Below, piece by piece: positions 31,913 to 42,414 of a stretch of 64,000 bases of DNA. Positions within the stretch are counted from its first letter, which is position 1; each line of letters opens with the position of its first letter. The notes beneath the pieces were generated by a model that ran no database searches, was not told where the DNA came from, and saw nothing but the letters and a program-made list of their open reading frames with translations. The translations under genes and the position numbers were made by a program. Source of the stretch: Pseudoips prasinana (taxonomy: Eukaryota > Arthropoda > Insecta > Lepidoptera > Nolidae); NCBI GenBank assembly GCA_951640165.1, contig OX621255.1, forward strand, positions 4,092,001 through 4,156,000. The letters are read 5' to 3'.

Positions 31913-34006
31913 AACACTTTTATAGAAAAATTCAGAGTAATGCATTCTTCTAATTTTAGGAAGTATAAATTTAAATGTAATCTCAAAAGAAATGGAAAGG
32001 CTAAGTGGGTTTCAAACGGAATACGAATAGCGAGTACATTTAAACGTTTTTTAAACACTATAGATAAAACCAATAGTGATAAGTCGGTTCTAGAATATAG
32101 AAGTAAATAGACAAAAGTTTATAGAAAGGTAATTAGCATGGCAAAACGAAATGACGTTAGAAAAAAAATAGAAATGGCGTCAGACTCTAGTAAGGCAATA
32201 TGGAAAATAGTAAACGAACGGCGAAATGTCACTAAAACCTTTGACCACGAACAACTAATGCTTAAAATTGACCAAAAAGTTACGATTGACCCTAAGGAGG
32301 TGGTAGCCATATTTTCAAAAAGTTTTGACAATGTTGTGCGCCTAACAGCATTTGACCATAAATTAGCAATAACGTATTTGACTGAAAGTGTTAGTAGAAT
32401 AGAATCAGACATGGCCTTTGACTTAGTTACGCCCTTGGAAATATTTAATATAGTGAAAAAAATGACTAATAAATCAAGTACCGGTTATGACGAAATACCC
32501 TTGACTGTTATCAAAGACAACATTGACTTATTGGCAGAGCCCTTAGCACTGTTCTATAATGAATGTATCGGGATGGGCTTATTCCCTGACCAGTTCAAAA
32601 TAGCTCGTGTCATTCCAATTTTTAAAAAAGGTAAAAAATGTGATCCAACTAACTACCGACCCATTTCTCTGTTGCCAGTGTTATCTAAAATTTTCGAAAA
32701 AATAATAAAAGACCGTCTCATGAGGCACTTAAATAAGCACATAATCTTAAATTGTCAACAGTTTGGATACCGAACTTCTTTAGGCACCACAGATGCTATT
32801 GAGGCTTTAATTGACGAAGTTGTATGTAAACTAAATGACAAATGTAAAGTGGCTGGTATTTTCCTAGACCTTAGTTCTGCCTTTGACACTGTGGACCATG
32901 GTATACTTTTAGCTAAGTTGGAACACTATGGCATACGGGGAATCGTGCTTAAAATATTCACCTCTTACTTGCAGAATAGAAAACAATATGTAGAGATTAA
33001 GTCTGTAGTAGATGGGGATGAAAAAATATATAAGTCTCATCTAGTCACAATATCCCACGGTGTACCCCAAGGCTCGGTCTTAGGTCCTATCTTTTTTATC
33101 TTGTTCCTGAATGACTTAAACAATTTTATAAGAAAACGTATAACAGATACTACACTTGTCATTTTTGCTGATGACACAAATGCGATAGTATCTGCAAATA
33201 CTGTCGAGGATTTAGAAGTGAAGATTAATACGGTTTTTAATGCTTTCGAAATTTGGTTCGGTTCAAACAATTTAAAACTTAATGTAAATAAAACGAAATG
33301 TGTACTTTTTCAGTCTACTGTTCGCAACAATACCAGGCTTCATGTAGTATCCTGCGGAGAAAAGGTTGATGTAGTAGAAAATGTAAAATTTTTGGGAGTA
33401 CACATTGATGCATATCTAAATTGGAAAGAAGAGGTTTTATCTATTACTAAGACTGTTAGTTCTGCATGTTATGCTATTAGAAGTTTAAGAGAAGAGCTCA
33501 CTCTGCCTCAACTTAAAATAATATATTTTTCTCTGGTTGAGTCAAAGCTCAGGTACAGCATTAAATTATGGGGTAATAGTTATAATTACAATATCCAATC
33601 AGTACTTGTTATCCAAAAAAGAGCTATAAGGACGATGCTTCGTATAAAACAGACTGAGTCATGCAGAGACCATTTTGTTAAATTAGATATTTTGACGGCA
33701 CCATGTCTATATATTCTTGTATTATTGACTAGTTTTGTAAAAAATTTGCACAAATACGAAACTGATGAGGAACGACAGCTGAGAGAGAGTACTCGTAGGA
33801 AGGACTTACCCTCTACAATTCAACCTAAATTGAATGTAGTTCAGCATAGTCCCAGAGTGCAATCTGTCATCCTATATAACAAGCTGCCAATAGAATTTAA
33901 AACTATACACAGAGTTAACGTATTTAAAAACAAATTGAAGACATTTTTATTGAAGAAAGCGTATTATAGTATTAATGAGTTCATAAATGACAAACGACAA
34001 ATGTAA
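31913..34006 (+). pseudogene. Element A ORF2, 3' part (reverse transcriptase)
   Basis: Continues the frame broken at 29131. One in-frame TAG (32108-32110, likely from CAG Gln) interrupts it, then 622 codons stay open from 32138. Reverse transcriptase motifs: TNYRPISLLPVLSKIFEK, FLDLSSAFDTVDHGILL (motif A), GVPQGSVLGPIFFILFLN, catalytic VIFADDTNAIV, LKLNVNKTKC and KFLGVHID. The C-terminus has LPIEFKTI and KAYYSINEFI. Apart from B's insertion and this stop, the domain looks intact, so A was young when B landed. Confidence 0.85.
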
Positions 34007-34131
34007 CAACGTATTCTTGACCATTATGTATGACAGTTTTATTTTGTATTTTAGATTTTAGATATATATTGTACTACAAATGTTTCAACACAATGTAAAT
34101 TGTTAAGAAATAAATGACTTATGACTTTTAG

Positions 34132-34980
34132 ACGTGGGCTTTCTTTTTGGGTGGGATGACCATGTATCATACCATTTTCATCAATTGATTATCTTATTAT
34201 CTTGCTTAACCACAGCTGCCTGTGAACACCGTGCCTTTTTTACACTCATTGTATTACAATTATTTATTCCGCATTTAAAAGCTTGCTTTCGTTTTCTAGA
34301 TATACTTTGACGTGGGGTTTCTTTTTGGTGGAATGACCATGTATCATAACATTATCATCAGTGTTCATATTATCTTGCTTGACCATAGCTGCTTGTGAAC
34401 ACCGTGCCTTTTCTACACTTGTTGTATTACACTTATTTATTCCCCATTTAGGAGCTTGCTTTCGTTTTCTAGATATACTTTGACGTGGGGTTTCTTTTTG
34501 GGTGGAATGAACATGTATCATAACATTATCATCAGTGTTCATATTATCTGGCTTGACCATAGCTGCTTGTGAACACCGTGCCTATTTTACACTTGTTGTA
34601 TTACAATTATTTATTCCCCATTTAGGAGCTTGCTTTCGTTTTGTATATATACTTTGACGTGAGGTTTCTTTTTGAGTGGAATGACCATATATCACAATAT
34701 TTTCCAAAATTTTTGTTAGTTTTTCTTTATTTTGCTGCTTATTTCCAGTCTTTCTATTACTGTTTTAGCCAGCCGGAATAATCTTCCCAGTAGACGTTGC
34801 AGCATGAGCCTGCACCTTTTCTACACTCGTTGATTAACTAGCGGTATCATTTATGACTGTACTAATGATAACTTTCGCGCTGAGTTGATTGGTTTTGACT
34901 TCTAATTTTACTTTCGATTTAGGCTGAATCTGTTAAAATAATATCCTCAAAGTTGTAAATATTTATCTTTGCCATCTGTT
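34132..34980 (-). pseudogene. Decayed tandem-repeat protein gene, 5' part
   Basis: The likely start is the minus-strand ATG near 34972 (MAKINIYNFEDIILTDSA, then TAA). A further unique stretch contains more stops. Then come three to four repeat units spaced 173-174 bp (anchors 34678, 34505, 34331 and 34157). Each unit encodes a ~58-residue module with MV K(Q/P)DNMNTDDNVMIHGH, STQKETPRQSISRKRKQAP, NTTSVEKARCSQAA. An open run covers two units (34264-34560, minus strand). Stops and one-base losses show decay. Family unknown. Confidence 0.55.
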
Positions 34981-35171
34981 TTTGTGATATCTTTGGTTAG
35001 AGACCTTGTCGAATGGCTTTGCCCTCCTTCGTATGAACGAAAATGTACTCATTCTTTACTTTATTAAATTCAATTCATATTTATTGGTGGTTTTGTGAAC
35101 AACTGGATAGGATACTGATGTTATCCCAACCCAAGGACTGGATTGGACAACACAGTTATAAACTCATAAAC
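34981..35171. other. No recognisable feature
   Basis: Short spacer between the repeat gene and element C. The 98-codon plus-strand frame over it is antisense to the LINE tail and not credible. Confidence 0.4.
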
Positions 35172-37730
35172 CATGAGTTTATTTATTTATTTCCAATTTA
35201 TGTACACACTAAGACTATAAAGAAAGAAAGAATAAACAAGAGAAGACATTGTACAAAGGTACTACTTATTTCTAAAGAAATCTCTTCTAGTAGACCTACA
35301 AGAGGAGATTTTGGAAGAGAGGAAGATATGAGTGTGTAGGGTGATATACATACATACGATAAAAATACACATATACATAAATAAATACATAATTTTAAAT
35401 AATAAACTACATAAAATACATATATCTATGGCAAAGAGGAAAGGTAGTGTTCTTTTAACTTTTTTTTAAACGTGGTGATTGTGTTACAGTTTCGAATGTT
35501 AGGTGGAAGAGAGTTCCACAGCCTAACCGCCTGAACAGTGAAGGAGTTGGAGAAGAAATCAGTTTTATGGGATGGGAATTTTAAAATGCTTTTTAGGTGT
35601 GACCTACATTGGGCGTTGGGAGAATGTTTAAAGGAAAAGCGCTCGTGTAGGTAAGAGGGATATGCGGGATTATTTAGGATATTGAAGAGGAGACATAATA
35701 TTCGAGTATTCCTGCGAAGGCGGATTGGGAGCCACTTGAGATTGTTGCGGAATTCTGAGACATGGTCGTACTTTCGGAGATTAAAAATGAAACGTATACA
35801 TTAATTTTGCAAACGCTCAAGTTTGTTTAATAGCTCTTCGGTAGCATCCAGATAGCAGACATCAGCATAGTCCAGAATGGGCTGGATAAGAGTTTGAGCA
35901 AGAGTGATTTTGGTTTCAAAGGGCAAAAAGTACTGGAGGCACCTAAGTGAGTGAAAGGTGAAGGTGTTTTGCTGACTTCATTGATGTGAGCATTCCAGGA
36001 TAAGTTCCGATCTATAATTACCCCAAGATTCTTAGCGGTATCCGAGTACGCAATATGCACATTGTCAAGTAAAACAGGAGGAAAAGAGCCGACGTCAAAA
36101 CCAGCACGCATTTGCCTACTGCCAATAATCATGGCCTGGGACTTGATGGGATTTAATTGAAGACCGAAGGATCTAGCCCATTGACTGATCGCGCCCAGGT
36201 CCTGATTCATGGCAGCAATCGCGGTTCTTGCTTCATTTAATGTAAAATGACGGTATAACTGCATGTCCTCTGCGTAGAGATGAAAATTGGAGGAAATAAC
36301 TCGTGTAGCAAAGTTGATGAAGATGGAGAAAAGTAAAGGAGATAACACGCCACCCTGGGGTACGCCCGTGGTAAGATTGCACCAATCTGAGTAAGAGTCC
36401 TTATAGCAAACACGCTGCGTGCGTCCCCGAAGATATGTATCGAACCAAGCCACAGACTCCGAGGAGAAATTAAGTGATTTAAGAGTTTCGAGAAGAATAT
36501 CGAAGTCCACGGAGTTAAAGGCACTGCAAAAGTCAAGGAGAACCAAAACTGTGAGAGATTTATTCTCCATGGCCCAACGGATTTCGTCAGTGACCTTTAG
36601 GAGCGCCGTTGCCGTGCTGTGACCTGGTCGAAAACCAGATTGTAAGGGGTTTAGAAGATTATTCCGCAGTAAGTAACCGGATAGCTGACGGTGGACTATA
36701 TGCTCCAGAACTTTTGAGAGGAAAGGGAGGATGGAAATCGGGCGAAATTGTGACAATAGTGTAGGATTGGAAATTTTAGGTAACGGGATGATATGCGCTT
36801 GTTTCCAGGCACATGGGAAGCAACAGGAGTACAAAGAAAAGTTAAAAATATGAGTAAGGATAGGAATTAAAATAGGAATTAGTGGAGTAACCATTCTGGA
36901 GCATAACTCGTCATTACCAACAGCGGAAGATGTTATTGATAATAGGGATTTTTTTACTTCGTCTTCACTCACTGAAGTGAGTTTGAACGGGGAACATTGT
37001 GGTACCGACAAAGAAGACAGCTCAAGTAAGGTATTCGATTTGATACGAGGGTCAATTGTAATAGGAGGAATTGAGAAATGGTGGTTAAGAGAATCCAGGT
37101 CAATACTGTTAAAATCTGCCGAAGGGGTTTTGCCGATACCATTGGCTTTTAAGAATTTCCAAACTTTGGAGGAATTTTGATTATTGAGAGAAGTGTGGAA
37201 GTGGCGACGTTTAGAATCACGACACATACGACTGCAGCGATTGCGCAAGATTTTGAAGCGATTAAAGTTGGTCTCTGTAGGCGTGCGCTTATACCTTAGT
37301 TTCGCCTTATCCCTACTAGCCATAGCTTCTTTGATAGCCGGAGTAATCCAAGGGGCTGGAATGTGTTTAAGTTTAACTCACCGTTTCGGTGCATGACGAT
37401 CATACAGAGATGTTAATATACCGCTAAATTCTCGAACTTTATTATCAATAGAGTCACAATTGATCACCGGCGTCCAGTCAATGTGCTCTGCATCACACTT
37501 AAATGCCTCCAGGTTCATGCCCTTGAAATTCCGAAGGGTTGAATATTGTGATCTACGTTTGGGAGGCCGAATAGAGTAGGAAAGAAAGATTAAGTCGTGG
37601 TAAGAGAAACGAGCAGTGAGCTGACCATGTGTTGAAACGAGATCAGGTTTGGAGACAATCATTAGATCAAGAAGAGATGGGTTACAATTAGGAAAATTTA
37701 TATACAGGTAGCTGAAGTCGTAGAGGGGCT
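35172..37730 (-). mobile_element. LINE element C, 5'-truncated
   Basis: Minus-strand LINE with the end of the endonuclease, the reverse transcriptase, a ~250-bp 3' UTR, and an (AAAT)n-type tail at 35172-35185. The 5' boundary near 37730 is uncertain; further upstream sequence shows no clear endonuclease motifs. Confidence 0.8.
35426..37730 (-). pseudogene. Element C ORF2 (endonuclease end plus reverse transcriptase)
   Basis: Reading on the minus strand: FPNCNPSLLDLMIVS (endonuclease end), TGA at 37378-37380 replacing an Arg/Gln codon, then WITPAIKEAM, FRPISILPFLSKVLEH, LQSGFRPGHSTATAL, LVLLDFCSAFNSVDFDIL, TTGVPQGGVLSPLLFSIF and HLYAEDMQLY. The catalytic YADD is YAED here. A frameshift near 35960 precedes CLQYFLPFETKITLA and ILDYADVCYLDA. 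A TAA follows near 35800, then the terminal RLWNSLPPNIRNC and KKLKEHYL to TAG 35426. It is inactive on four counts: truncation, two stops, a frameshift and the catalytic change. Confidence 0.82.
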
Positions 37731-38599
37731 CCGAGGAATGAACACGTCGTGGTCAGACACATCAGAGGCTTTGGGATCTTCAACGATAAGCAGCAAGATT
37801 GCGTCATAACCGGCCTTCTATTCCCGACACAAGCAAGCACCACAGGATAAAGATTTCTTCACGGCGCTATGAGAAGTGAAAATATCAAGTGAAGAACGAT
37901 GCAAGATCCTTCCGCTCCGGTCACCTGAAAACTAAGACGAAAGCTACAATGCCGTTTATTCGTGGAGGGGAGTGGTGAATCTGAATAATTGTTAAAATCG
38001 TAACCGTCGCAATTGATGTTCAAAGTCTTATGAATTTATGATGATTTATGATTCACTAATGCAATGACTTATGAAATACAAATGTGCCTTATTCATATTA
38101 TTATAATCTATTGGAGAGGCATTATTGTCTAGACATGTACGTCATTTGGATGACGTGATAAATGTACTGCCTACTACGCATAACCATGTGACACGTATAA
38201 GAAAACAAAAATTATAGCCTATCTAGTAGAGGGTACTTAAAATCTTATCTCTATGGTTGGAATCTAAGTTATATGTCTAGCATGAATTATTGATTTGCCA
38301 GTTAGATTTATGTCTAGGTGAATAGTACTAGATCGATTGTTCAAGTAGCTATAATAGGTCACGATATGGCCTTCCGTTCTGAGCTGTAAAATGCTCGTAC
38401 TGATGCAGAGACCTTTGCTTACTTTTCTTGTCTTTTTAACCATGATATAAAGAAATGTATATTTTTTTCAGTTCCAGCAGCGGATTGAAACGGCGGCGAA
38501 GAAGTGGAAGAATAATACATGTTACTTAAGTATTTTCAAAACGATCAGCATTTTGCAGCAAAAACAGGCACAAAAATGTATAATATCGTATCGTGTTCC
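37731..38599. other. Mostly unassigned, possible short exon
   Basis: AT-rich sequence. At 38460-38520 a splice-acceptor-like TTTTTTTCAG precedes an open, GC-richer run (see findings). Nothing else is recognised. Confidence 0.35.
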
Positions 38600-38716
38600 T
38601 TTGCATAAGGGCCGCGGGATGCCGATGGATGCGGACAGCGCAAGACCGGCAATTGTGGAGATTTTTGCGGGAAGCTTTGTCCAGCACTGGACGTCTTTCG
38701 GCAGGTATGATGATAC
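38600..38716 (+). mobile_element. RTE 3' fragment
   Basis: GATGCGGACAGCGCAAGACC, GGCAATTGTGGAGAT and GTCTTTCGGCAGGTATGATG align to the RTE end at 11215-11309. Confidence 0.65.
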
Positions 38717-38724
38717 GTGTAATA

Positions 38725-39060
38725 GCGCATCGTTGGTCTATTAGTGGAGGTCCTGGGTTCAAATCTCGAGTCGAGCCAAAAGTGATTTCTGGGACTTTTC
38801 TGTAAAAAGATAAATTTCTTAATATCATCCCAAAGTCTACGTGTTGGCGGTATTATACCCCCGTGCCTTGGAAAACACGTAAAGCCGTCGGCCTGTACCG
38901 GTCTTCTTTCCAGTCGTGTCACTAGTTGTCCTATCGGATCATGAGTGTGATGGAATAGAAAGTACTCCTATGTTTGCGGACACACTTGTTCAATATAATA
39001 TGTCCCGCGCAGGTGTCTAGTCTCCATTGCGACGTGGCCGAAATTCGTCTAAATGACATT
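38725..39060 (+). mobile_element. SINE-4, plus-strand copy
   Basis: Starts at a degraded head (CATCGTTGGTCTATTAGTGG), box-B-like GGGTTCAAATCTCGAGTCG, then the body with CGTGCCTTGGAAAACACG and the GGCCGAAATTCGTC end. Confidence 0.7.
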
Positions 39061-39107
39061 ATTATTATACGTATAATAGTAGCTCCATAGTAGTCCAGAT
39101 TAATTCG

Positions 39108-39300
39108 TTCATCATCATCATGATATCAGCCGAAGCTACTGCTGGACAAAGGCCTCCCCCAAGGATCTCCACAATAGCCGGTCCTGCGCTGCCCGTATCC
39201 AGCGGCTTTCCACGGTCCTTGCAAGATCGTCAGTCGACCTTGAAGGAGGCCTGCCCACGCTGCGTCCGGTTCGTGGTCGCCGCTCAAGAAACTAGAGAAC
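39108..39300 (-). mobile_element. RTE 3' fragment
   Basis: A (CAT)n start with GATATCAGCCGAAGC, GGATCTCCACAATAGCCGG, CTGCGTCCGGTTCGTGGTCG: antisense RTE C-terminus. It directly precedes the sense LINE-V fragment, so the 197-codon frame spanning them is a chimera of noncoding phases. Confidence 0.65.
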
Positions 39301-39374
39301 AGAGCTCAAGAACCGTTATTCGTTTATATACTTTAAAAAGCACGAACATATCGTTGTTGGTCAGAAATCAGCTT

Positions 39375-39890
39375 CATCGTGAGAATTATAGGCACCACAG
39401 TATCAACTTCTTTCGTTTAACCGTATACAACGTCGTGCAGCTCGAATGGTCGTTGACGGCGGGGATCCCACTATTTGGCTTGATCCTCTTACCCTGCGGA
39501 GAGACTTGGCGTCTCTATGTGTCTTCTACCGCATTTATCACGGGGAGTGTACAGAGTAATTGTTCGAGCTTATACCTGCCGCCACATTCCGCCACAGACC
39601 CTCTCACCAAAAGTGGAAATTTCATCCTTATCACCTGGATAAATGGTCATCTACCACCGTGCGTTTCACAAGTAACTTTTTACCGCGCACTACCGCTCTG
39701 TGAAATCAATTAGCTGCGGAGGTGTTTCCGATCCGGTATGACATGGCAACCTCCAAGAAGCGAGCCTATTCGTTTCTTAAAGGCAGGCAACACACTTGCT
39801 GCTCCTCTGGTGTTGCGAGTGTCCATGGACAGCGGTGATCACTTACCATCAGGTGACCAACTTGCTCGTTTGCCAACCTATTTAGTTAAA
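39375..39890 (+). pseudogene. LINE-V ORF2 C-terminus and 3' end
   Basis: In one plus-strand frame: RIQRRAARMVVDG, LRRDLASLCVFYRIYHGEC, TAA 39557-39559, FELIPAATFRHRPSHQKW, FTSNFLPRTTAL, TGA 39701-39703 (Trp codon lost), [26 protein letters not shown], true stop 39836-39838. The UTR follows with CTTACCATCAGGTGACC. This is the widespread lepidopteran LINE end whose 3' tail recurs seven or more times here. Only the part after the polymerase domain is present, with two premature stops. Confidence 0.75.
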
Positions 39891-40225
39891 AAAAATGAAG
39901 TAAGTACTTTCAACAAAAACCTATATCCGACAAACCCGTTAACACTGCGGTGTTCTTATCGATGCGGACTTGTAAATACAAGTTTCCTTACGATTGCATT
40001 ATAATTTAAAATGTGTGTCGCTGCACTGTCGCCTTGTTGCCGATGTGGCGCCTTGCGACATAGAACCGTTCGGTTACAAGTTTTTGTAGATCTTAATTAT
40101 TTTATGCTACTAAGCATACGGGCTGGCGAGTCCAGGAGACTTGCACTAAAGGGTTTTCATTCCTAAACCAGGAGCTATTTTTATTATGTTGCTGAAACTT
40201 CAGTTTATGATGAGAAAATAAAACA

Positions 40226-40415
40226 AATAAATATCATGGGACAACTAACACGCTACCACTGATCCTAAACTAGGCAGAGCCTATACTATGGCAACCAGAC
40301 AATTGTAAACATACTTATACATATATTTCTAAATACATATATATTATAGATAAATTACAGCCACACATAACAAATAATCTTACTCGTCACACAAAAAGTG
40401 TCCCGTCGCGGTGTC
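40226..40415 (-). mobile_element. SINE-2, head-truncated diverged copy
   Basis: Plus view: CATGGGACAACTAACACGC, CCTAAACTAGGCAGAGCC, CTATGGCAACCAGACAA, then CACACATAACAAATAATC before the lost head. Confidence 0.6.
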
Positions 40416-40483
40416 TCCATCAGACAAAGAATCAAACAGATTAAGTACTTAAGATTTCTCATTTCTTCGACTTTTACTCATTC

Positions 40484-40716
40484 CTAGATGCTCTCACGGG
40501 TTCGTAAGCTGATCGGCAAAGTTAAGCAACAAGGTTCCTGGTCACTCCATAGATGGGTGATCGTCAAAGTGGTTTAATTTCTGAGCGTCTCCGTGTTTCG
40601 GAAGGCACTTTAAACTGTCGGTCCCGGTAATAGTCATTAGAAAACAGTAGTTGAACCTACTGGGCGGTCTGAACACCTCTGATATCAGAGTAATTACTGC
40701 CCATGTGATAGTATTT
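40484..40716 (+). mobile_element. 5S-rRNA-like SINE
   Basis: 5S-like left part with AAGTTAAGCAACAAGG and ATAGATGGGTGATCG, then GAGCGTCTCCGTGTTTCGG, and ends AATTACTGCCCATGTGAT. Diverged from 63062-63320 but co-linear. Confidence 0.7.
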
Positions 40717-41345
40717 CGACGATGAATATTTTTGAAGTAATGTAAGTCTCCTATCCTGTACAACGTCTGTACTTAAAACAAAGGCGGTACAGATGCGGTA
40801 TCGGTTGCGATCGACTGAACGACACGCGAATGCAGCATGCAATAATATTGACTGCATTGTACGACGGACGCTTGCAAAAATTGATTTACGATGGCACGGT
40901 AAGGGTTGGGTTGGCAAATGTGGAGTTAGACATTTGAAATATAAAGGTTTACCTTTTTTAGGGTAGGTTCCTCGGCGGGGATGATCGCGTTGGCCCGTTG
41001 GTGATCGGTGATCCCGTGCCAGTGATCACACCCCCATTTAGGTTCCATCTTTTTACTTCAGTGACCTCCTGAGCTGTGGCCCAGAGCCATAAGGGAGGCC
41101 TTTGGTTTAGGTATTTGTCGCTGAAATTAAGCTGCTGGTTGAGAGCCTTATATATATGTCGGAGATAGTTAAAAATTAAATTCGCCGACCAACTTAGACA
41201 TTTAGTTGGTACTGTACAAAACATTGTTGAGAGTATATTTTGATTATAGTTGTTAAAAAAACAACTGTTATAACTTCACGATAATTCCTGTTAGATTATT
41301 TGATGAATTTTAATAATATAATTACACTATTTGGATTTAGATCCT
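40717..41345. other. Unassigned
   Basis: Moderately GC-rich at 40970-41110, with no frame or family recognised. It may include the outer LTR-like sequence near its right end. Confidence 0.4.
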
Positions 41346-42232
41346 TTTTGTAAATTGTATCGAGTAAACGCGTGATGTATTTCCGTACGCCATTGAACAG
41401 AGCTGTTTGGAGGGAGTAGGAGGCGTGGCCTACCCTCATATAAGAGCTCGCACTGGCTTGTACAGTCAGTCGTCTCGTTTTGACAGTCGACGCGCACGGA
41501 CACGTTCGTGCGCTCCTGGCTTTACCCGACTATTTCCGACCATACGTGCTCGTGTACGTTCGTCAGTCGAGATAAATCGATCGTTAGATTGGTTGAATCT
41601 CGGCAAACCTTCACACTATTAATTGGTGTAGTGGCGTCTTTTTCAAGACAGCGCTACCCCAATATAGTGTGTGTTTCTTAGTACTTTCGTGCCCCTTCAG
41701 GGAAAATCCACTTTTCTAGTGGTACTTGGTGGAAACGTAACCGTGCCAACTAAGCCAAGTTAGTGTAGACCCAAGCACTAGGCCTTGCTCCTTCAGAGCA
41801 ACGCCAGTTAATTGGAAGCGGTTTGGAATCATTGGCCTTGGGGGCTACCCTAGTCAACTCCAAATCGGAATCCCACCTCCTTAACCTACCTTCCCATTCT
41901 CTCTTGTTGTTTGGGTGCTGACGGCTTCGGCCCATATCGCCCTCTGCATTAGAGCTGCTAGGAACCCTTTCGCACAATAAGACTGGCGAGAGGGATACAA
42001 GCTTAGGGCTCACCATAGGTACACATACCTCCTCGTCTAACCCGGCGAGGAGGGTGATACACACACCAACACACCCTCGGGCCCGTCCAACCCGAGGTGA
42101 TAGTTGTTAGGGACATTCAACTGTTAGAGCGACTGCCGAGAAGTTTCTTGTTAGTTCTTCTTCTCGGAACGCTCCGGGAGCGAACTAACGTAAAATTTCG
42201 GTAGCTGTTAGGCCACTAAAATCCATCACAAG

Positions 42233-42405
42233 ATGGCCACCCCCGTACCCGCCTCCATGGTAGACATTACCAAAGATCCCCGCTTCGTTGAGGCGGTCTT
42301 CAAGCTCCTCAAGTCCGACCCAGTTGGCTGGGCAAACTTGATGGAGACCGTGAAGACCAAGATCATGTTAGATGACCCCCTTGCTCCGGCGCAACAGCGC
42401 AGACA
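42233..42405 (+). pseudogene. Element D ORF1, N-terminal remnant
   Basis: ATG 42233 opens MATPVPASMVDITKDPRFVE and SDPVGWANLMETVKTKIML, the usual length and position of a Jockey-type ORF1 N-terminus after a ~760-nt 5' UTR. After about residue 57 it runs out of frame into ORF2 sequence (LLSDLQALYDLDG). The zinc-knuckle region typical of Jockey ORF1 is missing. Confidence 0.65.
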
Positions 42406-42414
42406 GACAAGCAG

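Larger units (their letters stand above)
26051..34125 (+). mobile_element. LINE element A (CR1 group), near full length, split by element B
   Basis: About 5.3 kb of LINE plus the nested element B. Order: 5' UTR from 26051 (opening with a doubled TTCAGTTAGGC), ORF1 26943-28334, ORF2 from 28312 continuing after B to 34006, 3' UTR, and a tandem ATGACTT tail. It is flanked by TTTTAG at 26045-26050 and 34126-34131. Joining those flanks restores the CTTTTTTTAGACGTGGG junction of the host repeat, also seen intact near 25760, which fixes both ends. Motifs place it in the CR1/L2/Daphne group; exact clade uncertain. Confidence 0.85.

Noticed and set aside
25790..34678. Noncoding satellite array
   Set aside because: Unit length is a multiple of three in the open units, two successive units share one open frame, and unique N- and C-terminal coding parts flank them, so a decayed coding repeat fits better.
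36419..37396. Several plus-strand frames of 67-70 codons
   Set aside because: Antisense to the element C reverse transcriptase.
39120..39713. 197-codon plus-strand open frame
   Set aside because: It runs antisense through an RTE fragment and then out of phase through the LINE-V ORF2 end; the true coding phase is another frame with recognisable motifs.
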